DNA of 64,000 nucleotides. Origin: Mycobacterium sp. SMC-4 (GTDB lineage Bacteria > Actinomycetota > Actinomycetes > Mycobacteriales > Mycobacteriaceae). The notes beneath the pieces were generated by a model that was given only the letters and a program-made list of their open reading frames with translations, was not told where the DNA came from and did not search any database. This document shows positions 29,895 to 40,924 of the stretch, one piece after another. The DNA is taken from positions 3,162,001 through 3,226,000 of the forward strand of contig NZ_CP079869.1 of assembly GCF_025263265.1 (NCBI RefSeq). Direction: 5' to 3'. Within the stretch, counting starts at the first letter, position 1. Every line of letters begins with the position of its first letter. The translations under genes were made by a program, and so were the position numbers.

Positions 29895-30578
29895 TCACGC
29901 GGTTCGTTCGCCGAACTCCAGGCTCAGCGCGGCATGGACTGCCCGCAGCGCGGCGGCATCGAGCGCGCCGAGCGATCCGATATGACGTCGCCGCGGTCCC
30001 TGCGGCACCGGCACGTCGTTGGGAACTACCAGCACCGGGCACCCGGCTCTCTCGGCTGCCGCAGCACCGGTGACCGAGTCCTCCACGGCCAGACACGCTT
30101 CGGGTGACAGCCCCAGCAGCTGCGCTGCCCGCAGATACGGGTCGGGCGCAGGTTTACCCAAGGGCACCTCGTCCCCACACACCGTCACCGAGAAGTAATG
30201 CCTGCCAATGCTGTTCAGCGCGCGGTCGGTCAAAAACCGCTGGGTGTTGGTGACCAACGCCATCGGGGTCCGTTCGGCAGCAAGCACTTCCAAGAGTTCT
30301 CTGGCGCCTTCACACCAGGGAAGGCCGCCGTCGAACAGGTCGGCGGTGTAGTCATGCAACCACCGACTCTCGACCGCCATCGCCGCCGGATCGGGGTCCA
30401 GACCGAGGTCGGCGAAGACGGTGCGCACAGTGTTCTCGGCTGAACTACCCACCAGTGCGGTACGGATGTCTGCCGAGAGCGTGCTGCCGTACTTCTCGTA
30501 CAGCGCAGCCAGCGAGACGTCCCACAGCTTTTCGGAGTCGACGAGCGTGCCATCCATGTCGAACAGCACTGCTCTCAT
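29895..30578 (-). CDS. HAD-superfamily hydrolase (beta-phosphoglucomutase/phosphatase-like)
   Basis: 227 residues, ATG. HAD motif I AVLFDMDGTLVDSEKLW contains the nucleophile and acid/base Asp residues; motif II is ALVTNTQ; motif III and IV lie in GKPAPDPYLRAAQLLG and CLAVEDSVTGAAAA. A C1 helical cap follows motif I, as in subfamily IA. The substrate is probably a small phosphorylated sugar or phosphoglycolate, but it cannot be told from the sequence. It lies upstream of the sugar permease on the same strand with a 58-base gap, and is divergent from the NmrA-like gene. Confidence 0.86.
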   Translation of the reverse strand: MRAVLFDMDGTLVDSEKLWDVSLAALYEKYGSTLSADIRTALVGSSAENTVRTVFADLGLDPDPAAMAVESRWLHDYTADLFDGGLPWCEGARELLEVLAAERTPMALVTNTQRFLTDRALNSIGRHYFSVTVCGDEVPLGKPAPDPYLRAAQLLGLSPEACLAVEDSVTGAAAAERAGCPVLVVPNDVPVPQGPRRRHIGSLGALDAAALRAVHAALSLEFGERTA

Positions 30579-30618
30579 GGCTTCGATTGTCGTCGGCGGG
30601 TTCGGCTAGCGTCAAATC

Positions 30619-31416
30619 ATGACCATCCTCGTCACCGGAGCAACTGGAAACATCGGCCGTCTCGTCGTCAACTACCTGATCGACTTGGGCGCCAACGATA
30701 TCCGAGCACTGACGAAGGACCCCGCCAGGGCAAACCTGCCCGACGGTGTGACGGCGATCACGGGTTACCTCGGTGACCCGGACTCGCTGCCTGCGGCGCT
30801 GGAAGGCGTGGCGTCGATGTATCTGGCACCACTGCCCTCGACGTTGGACACCACCCTCGAGCTCGCCGGACAAGCCGGAGTCGGGTACATCGTGGCGCTG
30901 TCCGGAGGCGCGCATTGGCAACAACACGCCGATACGATCGCCGCGTCAGGCCTGGTCAACACCCAACTCGGGCCCGGTGAGTTTCTGGAGAACTTCGGCA
31001 TGTGGGCTGAGCCGATCAAGGCCGCGCGCACCGTGCGGGAACCCTACCCCGATGTCGTCCAGGCGCCGATTTCGATGGACGACATCGCGCGAGTGGCCGC
31101 GGCACTTCTGGTCAGGCCCGAACAGACGCACTTCGGCCAGATGTATGAGCTCACCGGTCCCCAAGCGCTCACCCGTGCGCAGATAGCCGAGCAGATCGGC
31201 GTAGGCATCGGCGTCGACGTCGCATTCCAGACGTGCAGCCGCGAGGAAGCCGAGCAGGCACTGCGACCGATCATGGGCGACCAGGCCGGCTGGTACCTGG
31301 ACCTGATGGCCGACGGCCCTGCCCAACAGGCCAACGGCCTCGTCGCCGAGCTCACCGGGACACCCGCCGAATCAGTGGCGCAGTGGGCTGCGCGCAACGC
31401 CGAGTTGTTCACCTGA
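30619..31416 (+). CDS. NmrA/atypical SDR NAD(P)-binding protein
   Basis: 265 residues, ATG. Starts with ILVTGATGNIGRLVVNYL, the atypical-SDR cofactor motif. GLVNTQLGPGEFLENFGMW and ISMDDIARVAAALL are typical of NmrA-like and quinone-reductase-like SDRs (QOR2 type). There is no obvious Y-x-x-x-K catalytic pair. Function is probably redox sensing or reduction of a small substrate. The gene converges with metH. Confidence 0.83.
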   Translation: MTILVTGATGNIGRLVVNYLIDLGANDIRALTKDPARANLPDGVTAITGYLGDPDSLPAALEGVASMYLAPLPSTLDTTLELAGQAGVGYIVALSGGAHWQQHADTIAASGLVNTQLGPGEFLENFGMWAEPIKAARTVREPYPDVVQAPISMDDIARVAAALLVRPEQTHFGQMYELTGPQALTRAQIAEQIGVGIGVDVAFQTCSREEAEQALRPIMGDQAGWYLDLMADGPAQQANGLVAELTGTPAESVAQWAARNAELFT

Positions 31417-31457
31417 CAGCCCCCGCAGGCGACTGAGCCGGCTGGACAACGTCGCGC

Positions 31458-34400
31458 TCAGTCCTCCGGGTTGTAGCCGAGGTTAGGAGCCAGCCAGCGT
31501 TCGGCCTCGACCAGGGTCCAGCCCTTGCGCCTGGCGTAGTCGGCGACCTGGTCCTGGGCCAGCCGGCCGACCACGAAGTACTGCGATTGCGGATGCGAGA
31601 AGTACCAGCCGCTGACGGCGGCACCGGGCCACATCGCCATCGACTCGGTCAACTCGATACCGGTCCGCTCCTTGACGTCCATCAAGTCGAACAGCGTCGC
31701 CTTCTCGGTGTGCTCCGGGCAGGCCGGGTAGCCCGGGGCCGGACGGATTCCCACGTACTTCTCACCGATGAGCGCCTCGTTGTCCAGTTGCTCGTCGGGC
31801 TGGTATCCCCAGAACTCCTTGCGGACCCGTTGGTGCATCCGTTCGGCGAAAGCCTCGGCCAGCCGGTCGGCCAGCGATTCCAGCAGGATCGCGTTGTAGT
31901 CGTCGTGCGCCGCTTTGAATTCGGCGATCTTGTCGTGGCTGCCGAGCCCGGCAGTGACGGCGAAGGCTCCGACATAGTCGGCCAGACCGGTGTCTTTGGG
32001 TGCGACGTAATCACCCAGGGACCGGTTGGGAATGCCGTCGCGGTGCTGACCCTGCTGACGCAGGTTGTGCAAGGTCGTCAGCACCTGGGTTCGGGTCTCA
32101 TCGGTGTAGACCTCGACGTCGTCTCCCACCGCGTTGGCGGGGAAGAACCCGATCACCCCGTTGGCGGTCAGCCACTTCTCCTTGATCAGAGTGTCGAGCA
32201 TCTCCTGGGCGTCGTCATAGAGCTTGCGCGCAGTCTCGCCCGAGGCCGGGTTGTTGAGGATGTCGGGAAAACGGCCCTTCATCTCCCAAGCGTTGAAAAA
32301 CGGTTGCCAATCGATGTATTCGCGTAGTTCGGCAAGGTCGTAGTCCTCGAATTCCCGAACACCGAGCCCCTGGGCGGGCACCGGCGGAACGTAGCCCTCC
32401 CACTCGATCGGCGTCCTGTTCGCGCGCGCCTTCTCCAGCGTCAACATCGGCCGCTCGTTCTTCTGAGCGTGCCGTTCGCGCAGCGACGCGTAGTCCTTCG
32501 CAGTTGCCTCCAGCAGGGAACCGCGCTGCCGCTCATCGAGCAACGCGGCGGCGACCGGAACCGACCGCGACGCGTCCTTGACCCAGACCACCGGACCGCT
32601 ACGACGCGGCGCCACCTTCACCGCCGTGTGCGCGCGCGAGGTGGTCGCACCGCCGATCAGCAGCGGGATCTCCAAGCCTTCGCGTTCCATCTCGACGGCG
32701 AAATTGACCATCTCGTCCAGTGACGGGGTGATCAGGCCCGACAGCCCGATGATATCGGCGTCGTGCTCCTTGGCCGCGTCCAGGATCTTCTGTGCGGGCA
32801 CCATCACACCGAGGTCGATCACTTCGAAGTTGTTGCACTGCAACACAACCCCGACAATGTTCTTGCCGATGTCGTGGACATCGCCCTTCACCGTCGCCAT
32901 GATGATCGTGCCGTTGGTGTCCTTCGCAGCTTTTTCATTTCCCGTCGCTGCGCTCGCCCCGGCGGCCGCGAGCTCTTCTTTCTCCGCCTCGATGTAGGGC
33001 AGCAGGTACGCCACGGCCTTCTTCATCACCCGGGCCGACTTCACCACCTGTGGCAGGAACATCTTTCCCGCACCGAACAGGTCACCGACGACGTTCATGC
33101 CGTCCATCAGCGGACCCTCGATCACCTCGATCGGCCGGCCACCGGCGGCGGCGATCTCGGCTCGCAATTCCTCGGTGTCGTCGTCGACATGGGCGTCGAT
33201 GCCCTTGACCAGCGCGTGGGTGATCCGCTCGCGGACCGGCAGGCTGCGCCACTGGGCCGCAGCTTTGTCCTCGACTTCGCCCGAGTTCTTCGTATTGAAC
33301 CTCTCGGCGATCTCCAGCAGGCGCTCGGCGGCATCGTCGCGACGGTTCAGCACGACGTCCTCGATGCGGTCCCGCAGCTCGGGGTCGATCGAGTCGTAAG
33401 GCACCAGCGCGCCGGCATTGACGATGCCCATGTCCAGACCGGCTTTGATCGCGTGGAACAGGAACACCGCGTGGATCGCTTCGCGCACCGGGTTGTTGCC
33501 ACGGAAGGAGAACGACACGTTGGAGATACCGCCGGAGATGTGCACCCCGGGCAGGTTCTCCTTGATCCAGGCACAGGCCTCGATGAAGTCGATGCCGTAG
33601 GTCGCGTGCTCCTCGATGCCCGTGGCCAGCGCGAAGCAGTTGGGGTCGAAAATGATGTCCTCGGCCGGGAAGCCGACCTCTTCGGTCAGGATCCGGTAGG
33701 CGCGCCCGCAGATCTCCTTGCGGCGCTCCAGGTTGTCGGCCTGCCCTTGCTCGTCGAAGGCCATCACGACGACCGCGGCACCGTACTTGCGGCACAGCTG
33801 GGCCTCCCGGATGAACTTCTCCTCGCCCTCCTTCAGCGAGATCGAGTTGACGATCGGCTTGCCTTGCACGTTCTTCAGGCCTGCCTCGATGACCTCCCAT
33901 TTCGACGAGTCGATCATCACCGGGACCCGGCTGATGTCCGGCTCGGCCGCGATCAGCTTGGTGAACCGGTCCATCGCGGCGACGCCGTCGATCATGCCCT
34001 CGTCCATGTTGATGTCGATGACCTGGGCACCGACCTCGACCTGCTGGAGGGCAACCGACAACGCAGTGTCGTAGTCCTCGGCCTTGATCAGGTTGCGGAA
34101 CCGGGCGGAACCGGTGATGTTGGTGCGCTCACCGATGTTGACGAACAGCGAATCGTCGGTGATGTTGAGCGGCTCCAGGCCCGACAGCCGGGTGGCCACC
34201 GGAATCTCGGGCAGCTTGCGGGGCGGCTTGCCCTCGACGACCTTGGCGATCTCGGCGATGTGCGGTGGTGCCGTCCCGCAGCACCCACCAACCAGGTTGA
34301 CCAGGCCGGCCTCGGCGAACTCGGCGATGTAGCCGGCCTGGCGCTGCGGGGACTCGTCGTACTCACCGAAGGCATTGGGCAGTCCGGCGTTCGGGTAGCA

Positions 34401-35258
34401 GGAGACGAAGGTGTCCGCGATCCGCGCCATCTCGGCGATGTAGGGCCGCATCTCTGGTGCCCCCAGCGCGCAGTTCAGGCCCACCGCGATCGGCTTGGCG
34501 TGCCTGATCGCATTCCAGAACGCTTCGGTGACCTGGCCGGACAACGTCCGTCCGGACGCATCGGTGATGGTGCCGGAGATGATCACCGGCCAACGACGTC
34601 CACGGTTTTCGAACAACGTCTCCACGGCGAACACCGCGGCTTTGGCGTTGAGCGAATCGAAGATCGTCTCGATGAGAATGATGTCGGAACCACCGTCGAC
34701 CAGGCCGTTGGCTGCCTCGAGGTAGGCGGCGACCAATTGATCGTAGGAGACGTTGCGGGCACCGGGGTCGTTGACGTCCGGAGAGATCGACGCGGTGCGG
34801 GTGGTCGGGCCGAGGGTGCCGGCCACGTAGCGGGGCTTGTCCGGGGTGCTGAACTCGTCGCATGCCGCCCGCGCCAGGGCAGCGCCGACATAGTTCAGCT
34901 CGTAGCTCAGTTCGGCCATGTCGTAGTCGGACATCGAGATCGCGTTCGCGTTGAACGTGTTGGTCTCCAGGATGTCGGCGCCGGCCTGGAGGTACTCGCG
35001 GTGGATTCCCTCGATGATGTGCGGCTGCGTCAGGTTGAGCAGGTCGTTGTTGCCGACCAGATCGCTCGGCCAGTCCTTGAATCGCTCGCCCCGGTAACCG
35101 GCTTCGTCGGGGCGGTCGCGTTGAATCGCCGTGCCCATCGCGCCGTCGATCACCACGATCCGCTGGCGCAGCGCGGCGGTGAGTTCGTCGGTGCAGTCGG
35201 GGCGGATGTTCGGCACGAAGGTGGTCGACCCTGAGGTGTTCGACTCGACGGCGTTCAC
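31458..35258 (-). CDS. metH: Cobalamin-dependent methionine synthase MetH
   Basis: Transfers the methyl group of methyl-tetrahydrofolate to homocysteine through cobalamin. The GTG at 35258 with GGAAGGAG just upstream gives 1266 residues; an ATG at 35273 is an alternative. Domains in order: homocysteine-binding barrel ([12 protein letters not shown] ... NCALGA, and the zinc cysteines in [12 protein letters not shown]), folate-binding domain ([18 protein letters not shown]), cobalamin cap and binding domain with the lower-ligand motif [10 protein letters not shown] (about residue 793), and the C-terminal AdoMet reactivation domain ([15 protein letters not shown]). No cobalamin riboswitch was seen upstream. 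Confidence 0.96.
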   Translation of the reverse strand: MNAVESNTSGSTTFVPNIRPDCTDELTAALRQRIVVIDGAMGTAIQRDRPDEAGYRGERFKDWPSDLVGNNDLLNLTQPHIIEGIHREYLQAGADILETNTFNANAISMSDYDMAELSYELNYVGAALARAACDEFSTPDKPRYVAGTLGPTTRTASISPDVNDPGARNVSYDQLVAAYLEAANGLVDGGSDIILIETIFDSLNAKAAVFAVETLFENRGRRWPVIISGTITDASGRTLSGQVTEAFWNAIRHAKPIAVGLNCALGAPEMRPYIAEMARIADTFVSCYPNAGLPNAFGEYDESPQRQAGYIAEFAEAGLVNLVGGCCGTAPPHIAEIAKVVEGKPPRKLPEIPVATRLSGLEPLNITDDSLFVNIGERTNITGSARFRNLIKAEDYDTALSVALQQVEVGAQVIDINMDEGMIDGVAAMDRFTKLIAAEPDISRVPVMIDSSKWEVIEAGLKNVQGKPIVNSISLKEGEEKFIREAQLCRKYGAAVVVMAFDEQGQADNLERRKEICGRAYRILTEEVGFPAEDIIFDPNCFALATGIEEHATYGIDFIEACAWIKENLPGVHISGGISNVSFSFRGNNPVREAIHAVFLFHAIKAGLDMGIVNAGALVPYDSIDPELRDRIEDVVLNRRDDAAERLLEIAERFNTKNSGEVEDKAAAQWRSLPVRERITHALVKGIDAHVDDDTEELRAEIAAAGGRPIEVIEGPLMDGMNVVGDLFGAGKMFLPQVVKSARVMKKAVAYLLPYIEAEKEELAAAGASAATGNEKAAKDTNGTIIMATVKGDVHDIGKNIVGVVLQCNNFEVIDLGVMVPAQKILDAAKEHDADIIGLSGLITPSLDEMVNFAVEMEREGLEIPLLIGGATTSRAHTAVKVAPRRSGPVVWVKDASRSVPVAAALLDERQRGSLLEATAKDYASLRERHAQKNERPMLTLEKARANRTPIEWEGYVPPVPAQGLGVREFEDYDLAELREYIDWQPFFNAWEMKGRFPDILNNPASGETARKLYDDAQEMLDTLIKEKWLTANGVIGFFPANAVGDDVEVYTDETRTQVLTTLHNLRQQGQHRDGIPNRSLGDYVAPKDTGLADYVGAFAVTAGLGSHDKIAEFKAAHDDYNAILLESLADRLAEAFAERMHQRVRKEFWGYQPDEQLDNEALIGEKYVGIRPAPGYPACPEHTEKATLFDLMDVKERTGIELTESMAMWPGAAVSGWYFSHPQSQYFVVGRLAQDQVADYARRKGWTLVEAERWLAPNLGYNPED

Positions 35259-35494
35259 GTGCGCTCCTTCCATGAGAGGAAGGCGTCCTTGACTCTGCCG
35301 AGCGTGGCGGCTACCGGCAATGACCCGGCACCGTTGCAACGCCTCTCGACCACGAAAGTCTACGTGCTCACTCGATCAACGTCAGGGACGCCCAACCGGC
35401 TGCGGTTCATTCTCTCAACCACGACGGGTCGCGATCGATTCCGGTGGCGGGTTGATGCCCGTCGCAGGACCCGCCCAGGGCTTACGCTGGCATT

Positions 35495-36373
35495 GTGACC
35501 CCCTCGGATTTCCGTGGTCCGAAGCGATCCGACCTGCCCGATCTGCGCGACACCATCGTCGTGGCGGCGTTCGAGGGCTGGAACGACGCAGGTGATGCCG
35601 CCAGCGACGCGCTCGAACACCTCGACGCCATCTGGCATGCCGAGACGATCGTGGAGATCGACGACGAGGCCTACTACGACTACCAGGTCAATCGGCCGGT
35701 GATCCGCCAGGTCGACGGGGTCACTCGTGAATTGGTCTGGCCGTCGATGCGCATCGCGTACTGCCGTCCGCCAGGCTCTGACCGTGACATCGTGCTGATG
35801 CACGGCGTGGAACCCAACATGCGTTGGCGCACCTTCTGCGCGGAGCTGCTGGCCATCGCCGACAAGCTCAACGTCCAGACCGTGGTCATCCTGGGGGCGT
35901 TACTGGCCGATACCCCGCACACCAGGCCGGTGCCGGTGTCGGGCTCGGCGTACTCGTCGGACTCGGCCAAGACGTTCGGGCTCGAGGAGACCCGCTACGA
36001 GGGGCCCACCGGAATCGCCGGGGTGTTCCAGGACGCTTGCGTGCAAGCCGGGATTCCGGCGGTGACGTTCTGGGCGGCGGTGCCGCACTATGTCTCGCAG
36101 CCACCCAGCCCCAAGGCGACCGTCGCGCTGTTACGACGGGTGGAGGACGTTCTTGACGTCGAGGTACCGCTGGCCGACCTGCCCGCGCAGGCCGAGGAGT
36201 GGGAACAGGCAGTCAGCGAGATGACCGCCGAGGATGACGAGATTGCCGAATACGTGCAGTCGCTCGAGGAGCGCGGCGACGCGGAAATCGACGTCAACGA
36301 GGCGATGGGCAAGATCGACGGGGATGCATTGGCTGCGGAGTTCGAACGCTACCTGCGCCGTCGCGGACGGTGA
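35495..36373 (+). CDS. PAC2-family protein (Rv2125-like)
   Basis: 292 residues, GTG. PAC2 proteins are related to proteasome assembly chaperone 2 by fold; in actinobacteria their role is undefined. Seen motifs: VVAAFEGWNDAGDAASDAL at the start, VILGALLADTPHTRPVPVSG, and a C-terminal acidic helical extension (SEMTAEDDEIAEYVQSLEE). It matches Rv2125 in type and position, divergent from metH by 236 bases. The presence of a PAC2 gene in a proteasome-bearing genome is suggestive only; no link is shown. Confidence 0.88.
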   Translation: MTPSDFRGPKRSDLPDLRDTIVVAAFEGWNDAGDAASDALEHLDAIWHAETIVEIDDEAYYDYQVNRPVIRQVDGVTRELVWPSMRIAYCRPPGSDRDIVLMHGVEPNMRWRTFCAELLAIADKLNVQTVVILGALLADTPHTRPVPVSGSAYSSDSAKTFGLEETRYEGPTGIAGVFQDACVQAGIPAVTFWAAVPHYVSQPPSPKATVALLRRVEDVLDVEVPLADLPAQAEEWEQAVSEMTAEDDEIAEYVQSLEERGDAEIDVNEAMGKIDGDALAAEFERYLRRRGR

Positions 36374-36381
36374 GGGTCGGC

Positions 36382-37383
36382 CTACCGCTGGCGGAAGCGG
36401 CTCAGATAGTCGTCCCAGTCCCAGCTGGTCAGGAACTCCTCGGCGGCCTCCCAGCCTTTCCCGTAGAGGCTGCGCTTGTCCTGCTCGGACAGGTCGAAGT
36501 TCAGCACGCCGACCGAACTGGTGTCGACGCGCACCGTGCGGGCACTGACCCACGGTTGATTCAGGTGGGCCTGGTCGCGGCCGACCAGGATCGTGGTCAC
36601 CACCTGTTCGAGGAGGGTCGGTCCGAACACGTGCAGTGGATGCAGCGCCGGGATCACCGCGGCGTTCTCGGCCGGCAGGTCGGGCAGCAGCGTGATCCCG
36701 AAAGTCGGCCACCGGGGGCTTTCGCCGTCGGTGCGGTCCAGCGAGTCGATCGGGAAGTTCGACAGCAACCCGCCGTCGACCAGCCGTGACGTTCGGCCGT
36801 CGGCGCTGGTCAGCTCCTCGGGACGGTAGAAGAACGGGATTGCGGTCGAGGCGCGCACCGCATCGGCGATCGACTGCTCATCCGGGTCGAGGCCGTAGAT
36901 CCGCTGGTAGTCCCACGGCAGCCGCACGAGCTGACCCAGCGTCACATCGGCCACGGTGACCACCAGCCGGTAGCGCTGCTCCGGCGGCAGGGTCGGGTCG
37001 TCGAGAGCCAGATCGGCGAAGGTCGTCACGCCGAACTCGGCAAGGCGGTCGGCGACCCACCGCCGCAACGCATCGCCGCGGTAGATGCCGCCACCGCTGA
37101 GTGCCCCCCACGCCGGTCCGATCAGCGGCAGCCGTTCCACCGGGCCGGGGTCGAGGAATTCGCGGTAGTCCAGCCCCATAGCGAGCTCGGTCAGCTGTGT
37201 CACCGACAGCGCTCCGCTGCGGGTGGCCGCCGCCAGCACCGCACCGACCAGCGCTCCCGCCGAGGTTCCGGAGATGCGCCGGGGCCGGTAGCCGGCCTCG
37301 ACGAGGGCGGCCGCCGCACCGACCAGGCCGATACCTTTGACTCCCCCACCGGAGAGCACCAGATCAGCCTGATGATGTGCCAC
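36382..37383 (-). CDS. Patatin-like phospholipase
   Basis: 333 residues from a GTG at 37383 (VAHHQADLVLSGGGVKGIG). The oxyanion loop is LVLSGGGVKGIGLVGA, the nucleophile elbow GTSAG is in RRISGTSAGALVGAV, and the Asp of the Ser-Asp dyad is in LVDGGLLSNFPIDSL. All patatin catalytic elements are therefore present. Expected activity is hydrolysis of ester bonds in phospholipids or acylglycerols; physiological substrate unknown. The frame is open further upstream over the end of mshC, but homology starts at this GTG, 10 bases after the mshC stop. Confidence 0.88.
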   Translation of the reverse strand: MAHHQADLVLSGGGVKGIGLVGAAAALVEAGYRPRRISGTSAGALVGAVLAAATRSGALSVTQLTELAMGLDYREFLDPGPVERLPLIGPAWGALSGGGIYRGDALRRWVADRLAEFGVTTFADLALDDPTLPPEQRYRLVVTVADVTLGQLVRLPWDYQRIYGLDPDEQSIADAVRASTAIPFFYRPEELTSADGRTSRLVDGGLLSNFPIDSLDRTDGESPRWPTFGITLLPDLPAENAAVIPALHPLHVFGPTLLEQVVTTILVGRDQAHLNQPWVSARTVRVDTSSVGVLNFDLSEQDKRSLYGKGWEAAEEFLTSWDWDDYLSRFRQR

Positions 37384-37393
37384 GCGAGTGCCC

Positions 37394-38632
37394 TTACAAC
37401 TGCACACCGAGCAGCGCGTCGACCGCGGTGGCGACCGTCGCGCCCGCTGTCTCGTCGTGGCCGCCGTAGGACAACGCGTCGGTGGTCCAACCATCAACGG
37501 CGGCAAGCGCTTTGGGAGTGTCCAGGTCATCGGCGAGGTAGCGGCGCACCCGCGCCACCAGATCGCCGGCGTCGGGTGCGCCGGTCAGTGCGGTGGCGCT
37601 GCGCCAGCGGTGCAGCCGGCGGTTGGCGTCATCGAGCACGTCGGGACTCCAGAAGCGATCCTCGCGGTAGTGCCCGGCCAGCAGACCGAGGCGCACCGCC
37701 GAGGGGTCCACGCCGTCGCGGCGCAGCGCTGAGACCAGCACCAGGTTTCCGCGGCTCTTCGACATCTTGTGGCCGTCCCAGCCGATCATGCCGGCGTGCA
37801 CGTAATGCCGGGCGAAGCGCCGCTCACCGGTGACGCACTCGGCGTGGGCGGCCGAGAATTCATGATGCGGAAAAATCAGGTCGCTCCCGCCGCCCTGGAT
37901 GTCCAGACCGGTCCCGATACGGCTGAGCGCGATCGCGGCGCATTCGACGTGCCAACCTGGTCTGCCCGGTCCGAAAGGTGACGGCCAGCTGGGTTCGTCG
38001 GGGCGCGCCGAGCGCCACAGCAGGGCGTCGAGCGGGTCGCTCTTGCCCGGACGCTCGGGGTCACCGCCACGTTCGGCGAACAGTTCCAGCATGGTGTCGC
38101 GGTCGTAGCCGGACTCGTACCCGAACTGCACGGTGGCCCCGGCGTGGAAGTAGACGTCGGGGTACTGCGGGTCGTCGACGACGTAGGCGGCGCCCGCAGC
38201 CAGCAGCTTCTCGACCACCTCGATCACCTCGGCGACGGCCTCGGTGGCGGCGACGTAGTCGTGTGGCGGCATCACCCGCATCGCCGCCATGTCCTCGCGG
38301 AACAGGTCGGTCTCCCGGTCGGCGAGCTCGCGCCAGCCGATGCCGTCGCGTTGGGCGCGCTCGAACAACGGATCGTCGACGTCGGTGATGTTCTGTACGT
38401 AATGCACCTGGTGACCGAGATCGAGCAGCACCCGGTGGACCAGGTCGAAGGTCAGGTAGGTAGCCGCGTGACCCAGGTGGGTGGCGTCATAGGGCGTGAT
38501 GCCGCAGACGTACATGGTGGCGGTGGCGCCCGGGGTGACCGGCCGGATCTGCCGGTCGGCACTGTCGTAGAGCCGCAACTGCGGACCCTTCCCAGGCAGC
38601 ACCGGAACACTCGGCGCCGACCACGATTGCAT
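37394..38632 (-). CDS. mshC: L-cysteine:1D-myo-inositol 2-amino-2-deoxy-alpha-D-glucopyranoside ligase MshC
   Basis: ATP-dependent ligase of mycothiol synthesis, joining cysteine to GlcN-inositol. ATG at 38632 ([14 protein letters not shown]) gives 412 residues. Class I aminoacyl-tRNA synthetase-like fold derived from Cys[20 protein letters not shown] (HIGH-type motif and a zinc-ligand Cys), [26 protein letters not shown], and the KMSKS motif in [11 protein letters not shown]. It lacks the C-terminal tRNA-binding part of CysRS. Mycothiol is the main low-molecular-weight thiol of actinobacteria, which supports the taxonomic placement. Confidence 0.95.
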   Translation of the reverse strand: MQSWSAPSVPVLPGKGPQLRLYDSADRQIRPVTPGATATMYVCGITPYDATHLGHAATYLTFDLVHRVLLDLGHQVHYVQNITDVDDPLFERAQRDGIGWRELADRETDLFREDMAAMRVMPPHDYVAATEAVAEVIEVVEKLLAAGAAYVVDDPQYPDVYFHAGATVQFGYESGYDRDTMLELFAERGGDPERPGKSDPLDALLWRSARPDEPSWPSPFGPGRPGWHVECAAIALSRIGTGLDIQGGGSDLIFPHHEFSAAHAECVTGERRFARHYVHAGMIGWDGHKMSKSRGNLVLVSALRRDGVDPSAVRLGLLAGHYREDRFWSPDVLDDANRRLHRWRSATALTGAPDAGDLVARVRRYLADDLDTPKALAAVDGWTTDALSYGGHDETAGATVATAVDALLGVQL

Positions 38633-38708
38633 AGTCCCGACTCTAGACATCGCCGTGTGTGACACCGCGGACGGCTGTTTCATTCCTCGACTTCCGGGTT
38701 CAGCGCAG

Positions 38709-39476
38709 CTACCGGTTGCGGTAGGCCGACCAGATGGCCTCGAGCAGCACCGGGGCCAGCTCCGGGCGACACATCAGCAGATCCGGCAGGTAGGGGTCGC
38801 GGCGGTTGTACACCAACGGGGAACCGTCGATGCGCGACGCGTGCATCCCGGCAGCCCACAACACCCCCGCCGGAGCTGCGGAGTCCCACTCCCACTGCCC
38901 GCCTGCGTGGATGTAGGCGTCGACCTCACCGCGGACCACCGCCATCGCCTTGGCGCCCGCCGAACCGATGCGCACCAGCTGGATGTCGAGGTGGTCGCGC
39001 AGGTACCACAGCACGGCCGGGGGTCTGTTGGCGCTGGCGGTGATGCGGATCGGCCCGTCGGCGCGCGGCGGAGGGCCGACCACGGTGTCGGACCGGTACA
39101 CCTCACCGCGTGCAGGTAGGGCCACCGCTGCATCGGTGATGGCCCCGCCGCCGTCTCGGCGCTGCCAGAGTGCGATATGCACAGCCCAGTCAGCACGACC
39201 GGGCATCGAGTACTCGTGGGTGCCGTCGACGGGATCGACGATCCACACCCGGTCGGCCTCGACACGTGCCAGGTCGTCGGTGGCCTCCTCGGACAGCACC
39301 GCATCCTGCGGCCGCTCGCGGCGCAGCCGGTCGAGGATCAGCGTGTTGGCGCGGCGGTCGCCGGCATCTCCGAGGTCGTAGGGATCCCAGTAGCCGATCT
39401 GCTCACGCATCGCCAGCAGCAGCTCACCGGCTTGGGCGGCCACCTCGGCGGCCAGCGCGGCATCGGTGTGGGTCAC
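38709..39476 (-). CDS. cysQ: 3'-phosphoadenosine 5'-phosphate phosphatase CysQ
   Basis: Inositol monophosphatase-superfamily enzyme that dephosphorylates PAP/PAPS in sulfate assimilation. 255 residues, GTG. Metal-binding motifs: SEEATDD (Glu of motif A), [16 protein letters not shown] (DPxDGT) and [12 protein letters not shown] (WDxAAxxxxL). The position next to mshC matches Rv2131c. It begins 232 bases after DUF3090 and SCO1664-type genes on the same strand only 17 bases away, so co-transcription is likely. Confidence 0.92.
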   Translation of the reverse strand: MTHTDAALAAEVAAQAGELLLAMREQIGYWDPYDLGDAGDRRANTLILDRLRRERPQDAVLSEEATDDLARVEADRVWIVDPVDGTHEYSMPGRADWAVHIALWQRRDGGGAITDAAVALPARGEVYRSDTVVGPPPRADGPIRITASANRPPAVLWYLRDHLDIQLVRIGSAGAKAMAVVRGEVDAYIHAGGQWEWDSAAPAGVLWAAGMHASRIDGSPLVYNRRDPYLPDLLMCRPELAPVLLEAIWSAYRNR

Positions 39477-39493
39477 CGAGAAAGTAGATCATG

Positions 39494-40330
39494 TCAAAAT
39501 GCGGGCCACGGTATGGGCCGTCGCCGGTCCGGTGTGGGCATCACCGGGTTCTGCAGCAGGCCAACGACTCTGGCACGCAGCGCAGCGACCTCGGCGGAGG
39601 TGAGATGCGCGCGCAGTTCGGCGCCGAGCGGACCGGCCAGCGCCTGCTGCAGGCACCCGACGTCGGCCAGCACGGCGTCGTCGATCGGTTTGCCGGCCCA
39701 CCCCCACAGCACGGTGCGCAGTTTGTCCTCGACGTGCAGGGTGACGCCATGGTCCACGCCGTAGACGTTGCCGTCCACCCCGCACAGCACGTGACCGCCC
39801 TTGCGGTCGGCATTGTTGATCAACACGTCGAACACCGCCAGCCGGCGTAGCCGGTCATCGTCGGCGTGCACCAGCGTGACTTCGTTGCCGGCATAGTCAT
39901 AGGCCTGTAGCACCGGGAGGAACCCGACCGGTACCGAGCCGGCAGGCACCAGGTCGACCAGATCGGGACCGGCAGTGGCTTCGGCGTCCTCGGTGTCTTC
40001 GGTGTCGGTGGGCTGTTCCACCCAGCGCTGCAGCATGCCCAGACCTGCCGGACCGTCGCGGATGATGGTGTACGGGACCAGATTCCAGCCCAGCGCAGCC
40101 GAGACCAGGTAGGCGCCGCGCTCTCGGCCGGCCAGCGTGCCATCGGGAAAGTCCCACAGCGGCGCCTCGCCGGCGACGGGCTTGTACACGCAGTGCACGC
40201 TGCGGTCGGCCAGTGTCGCCTCGCACAGGAATGTCGCGTTGCTGGCCGACCGAATCCGGCCGATCACGGTGAGCTCACCGCTCTGCAGCACCGCGCCGTC
40301 ACCGGTTGCCGGCTCAGGCAATGTCGTCAT
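39494..40330 (-). CDS. SCO1664-family protein with PI3/4-kinase-like motifs
   Basis: 278 residues from the ATG at 40330 (MTTLPEPATGDG); it overlaps the DUF3090 gene by 17 bases. Motifs fit a kinase-like fold: a lysine in HCVYKPVAGEAPLWDFPDG, a catalytic-loop-like FDVLINNADRKGGHVL (D-x-x-x-x-N-x-D type) and a metal-binding-like VYGVDHGVTLHV. Family members have no proven activity; the motifs suggest ATP-dependent phosphorylation or a HipA-like role. It is part of the actinobacterial set with DUF3090 and the histidine phosphatase. Confidence 0.82.
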   Translation of the reverse strand: MTTLPEPATGDGAVLQSGELTVIGRIRSASNATFLCEATLADRSVHCVYKPVAGEAPLWDFPDGTLAGRERGAYLVSAALGWNLVPYTIIRDGPAGLGMLQRWVEQPTDTEDTEDAEATAGPDLVDLVPAGSVPVGFLPVLQAYDYAGNEVTLVHADDDRLRRLAVFDVLINNADRKGGHVLCGVDGNVYGVDHGVTLHVEDKLRTVLWGWAGKPIDDAVLADVGCLQQALAGPLGAELRAHLTSAEVAALRARVVGLLQNPVMPTPDRRRPIPWPAF

Positions 40331-40904
40331 CCTCGGCGCCCCCACCCAGAGCGCCGCGGCGGTAGCCGTTGGTCCGGACACAGATGTGGCCCTCGGGGTC
40401 CAGCGGTTCCTCACACAACGGGCAAGGCGGCCGCCCGGCCGAGATCACCCGATTCGAGCGCGTCGCGAACTGGCGGGCCGATTCCGGGGTGAGGAACACG
40501 CGCACCGCATCGGGACCCTCCTCGGCGTCGTCGAGGACCACCGACGCATCGAACTCGGTGTCGGACACCGCGAGCAACTCGACGACCACGGTCTGCGCCT
40601 CGGAGTCCCAGCCCAGGCCCATGGTGCCGACCCGGAATTCGGCGTCCACCGGCATGACCAGCGGGCTGAGATCCTCGACTTCCCCGGTGTCGGGCGGAAT
40701 CGGCGTGCCGAAGCGGCGATTGATCTCCAGCAGGAGCGCGGCGATCCGTTCCGCGAGCACCGCCACCTGCTGCTTTTCCAGAATCACCGAGATCACGCGC
40801 TTGTCGTGGACGGCCTGGAGATAGAAGGTCCGATTTCCCGGCTCACCGACGGTACCGGCCACGAAACGGTCGGGGGTGCGGAAGACGTGGATAGCGCGGG
40901 ACAT
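40314..40904 (-). CDS. DUF3090 family protein with C-terminal zinc-ribbon-like motif
   Basis: 196 residues, ATG. Conserved N-terminus (SRAIHVFRTPDRFVAGTVGEPGNRTFYLQAV) and a C-terminal metal-site candidate, CPLCEEPLDPEGHIC, with three cysteines and a histidine. An acidic tail (GGGAEDDDIA) ends it. Function unknown. It overlaps the SCO1664-family gene, with which it is consistently paired in actinobacteria, and is preceded 20 bases away by the histidine phosphatase gene. Confidence 0.86.
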   Translation of the reverse strand: MSRAIHVFRTPDRFVAGTVGEPGNRTFYLQAVHDKRVISVILEKQQVAVLAERIAALLLEINRRFGTPIPPDTGEVEDLSPLVMPVDAEFRVGTMGLGWDSEAQTVVVELLAVSDTEFDASVVLDDAEEGPDAVRVFLTPESARQFATRSNRVISAGRPPCPLCEEPLDPEGHICVRTNGYRRGALGGGAEDDDIA

Positions 40905-40924
40905 GGCAGTTCCAAAATACCGGG

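Noticed and set aside
32763..35234. Very long open frame (823 codons) on the plus strand across metH
   Set aside because: It is the mirror of the metH coding region in GC-rich DNA. The composition is repetitive Asp/Val/Arg-rich with no domain, whereas metH on the other strand has every domain expected.
35259..35494. Possible cobalamin riboswitch upstream of metH
   Set aside because: I looked for a B12-box-like sequence and an associated stem array in the metH/PAC2 gap and saw none. In mycobacteria the cobalamin riboswitch is known for metE, not metH.
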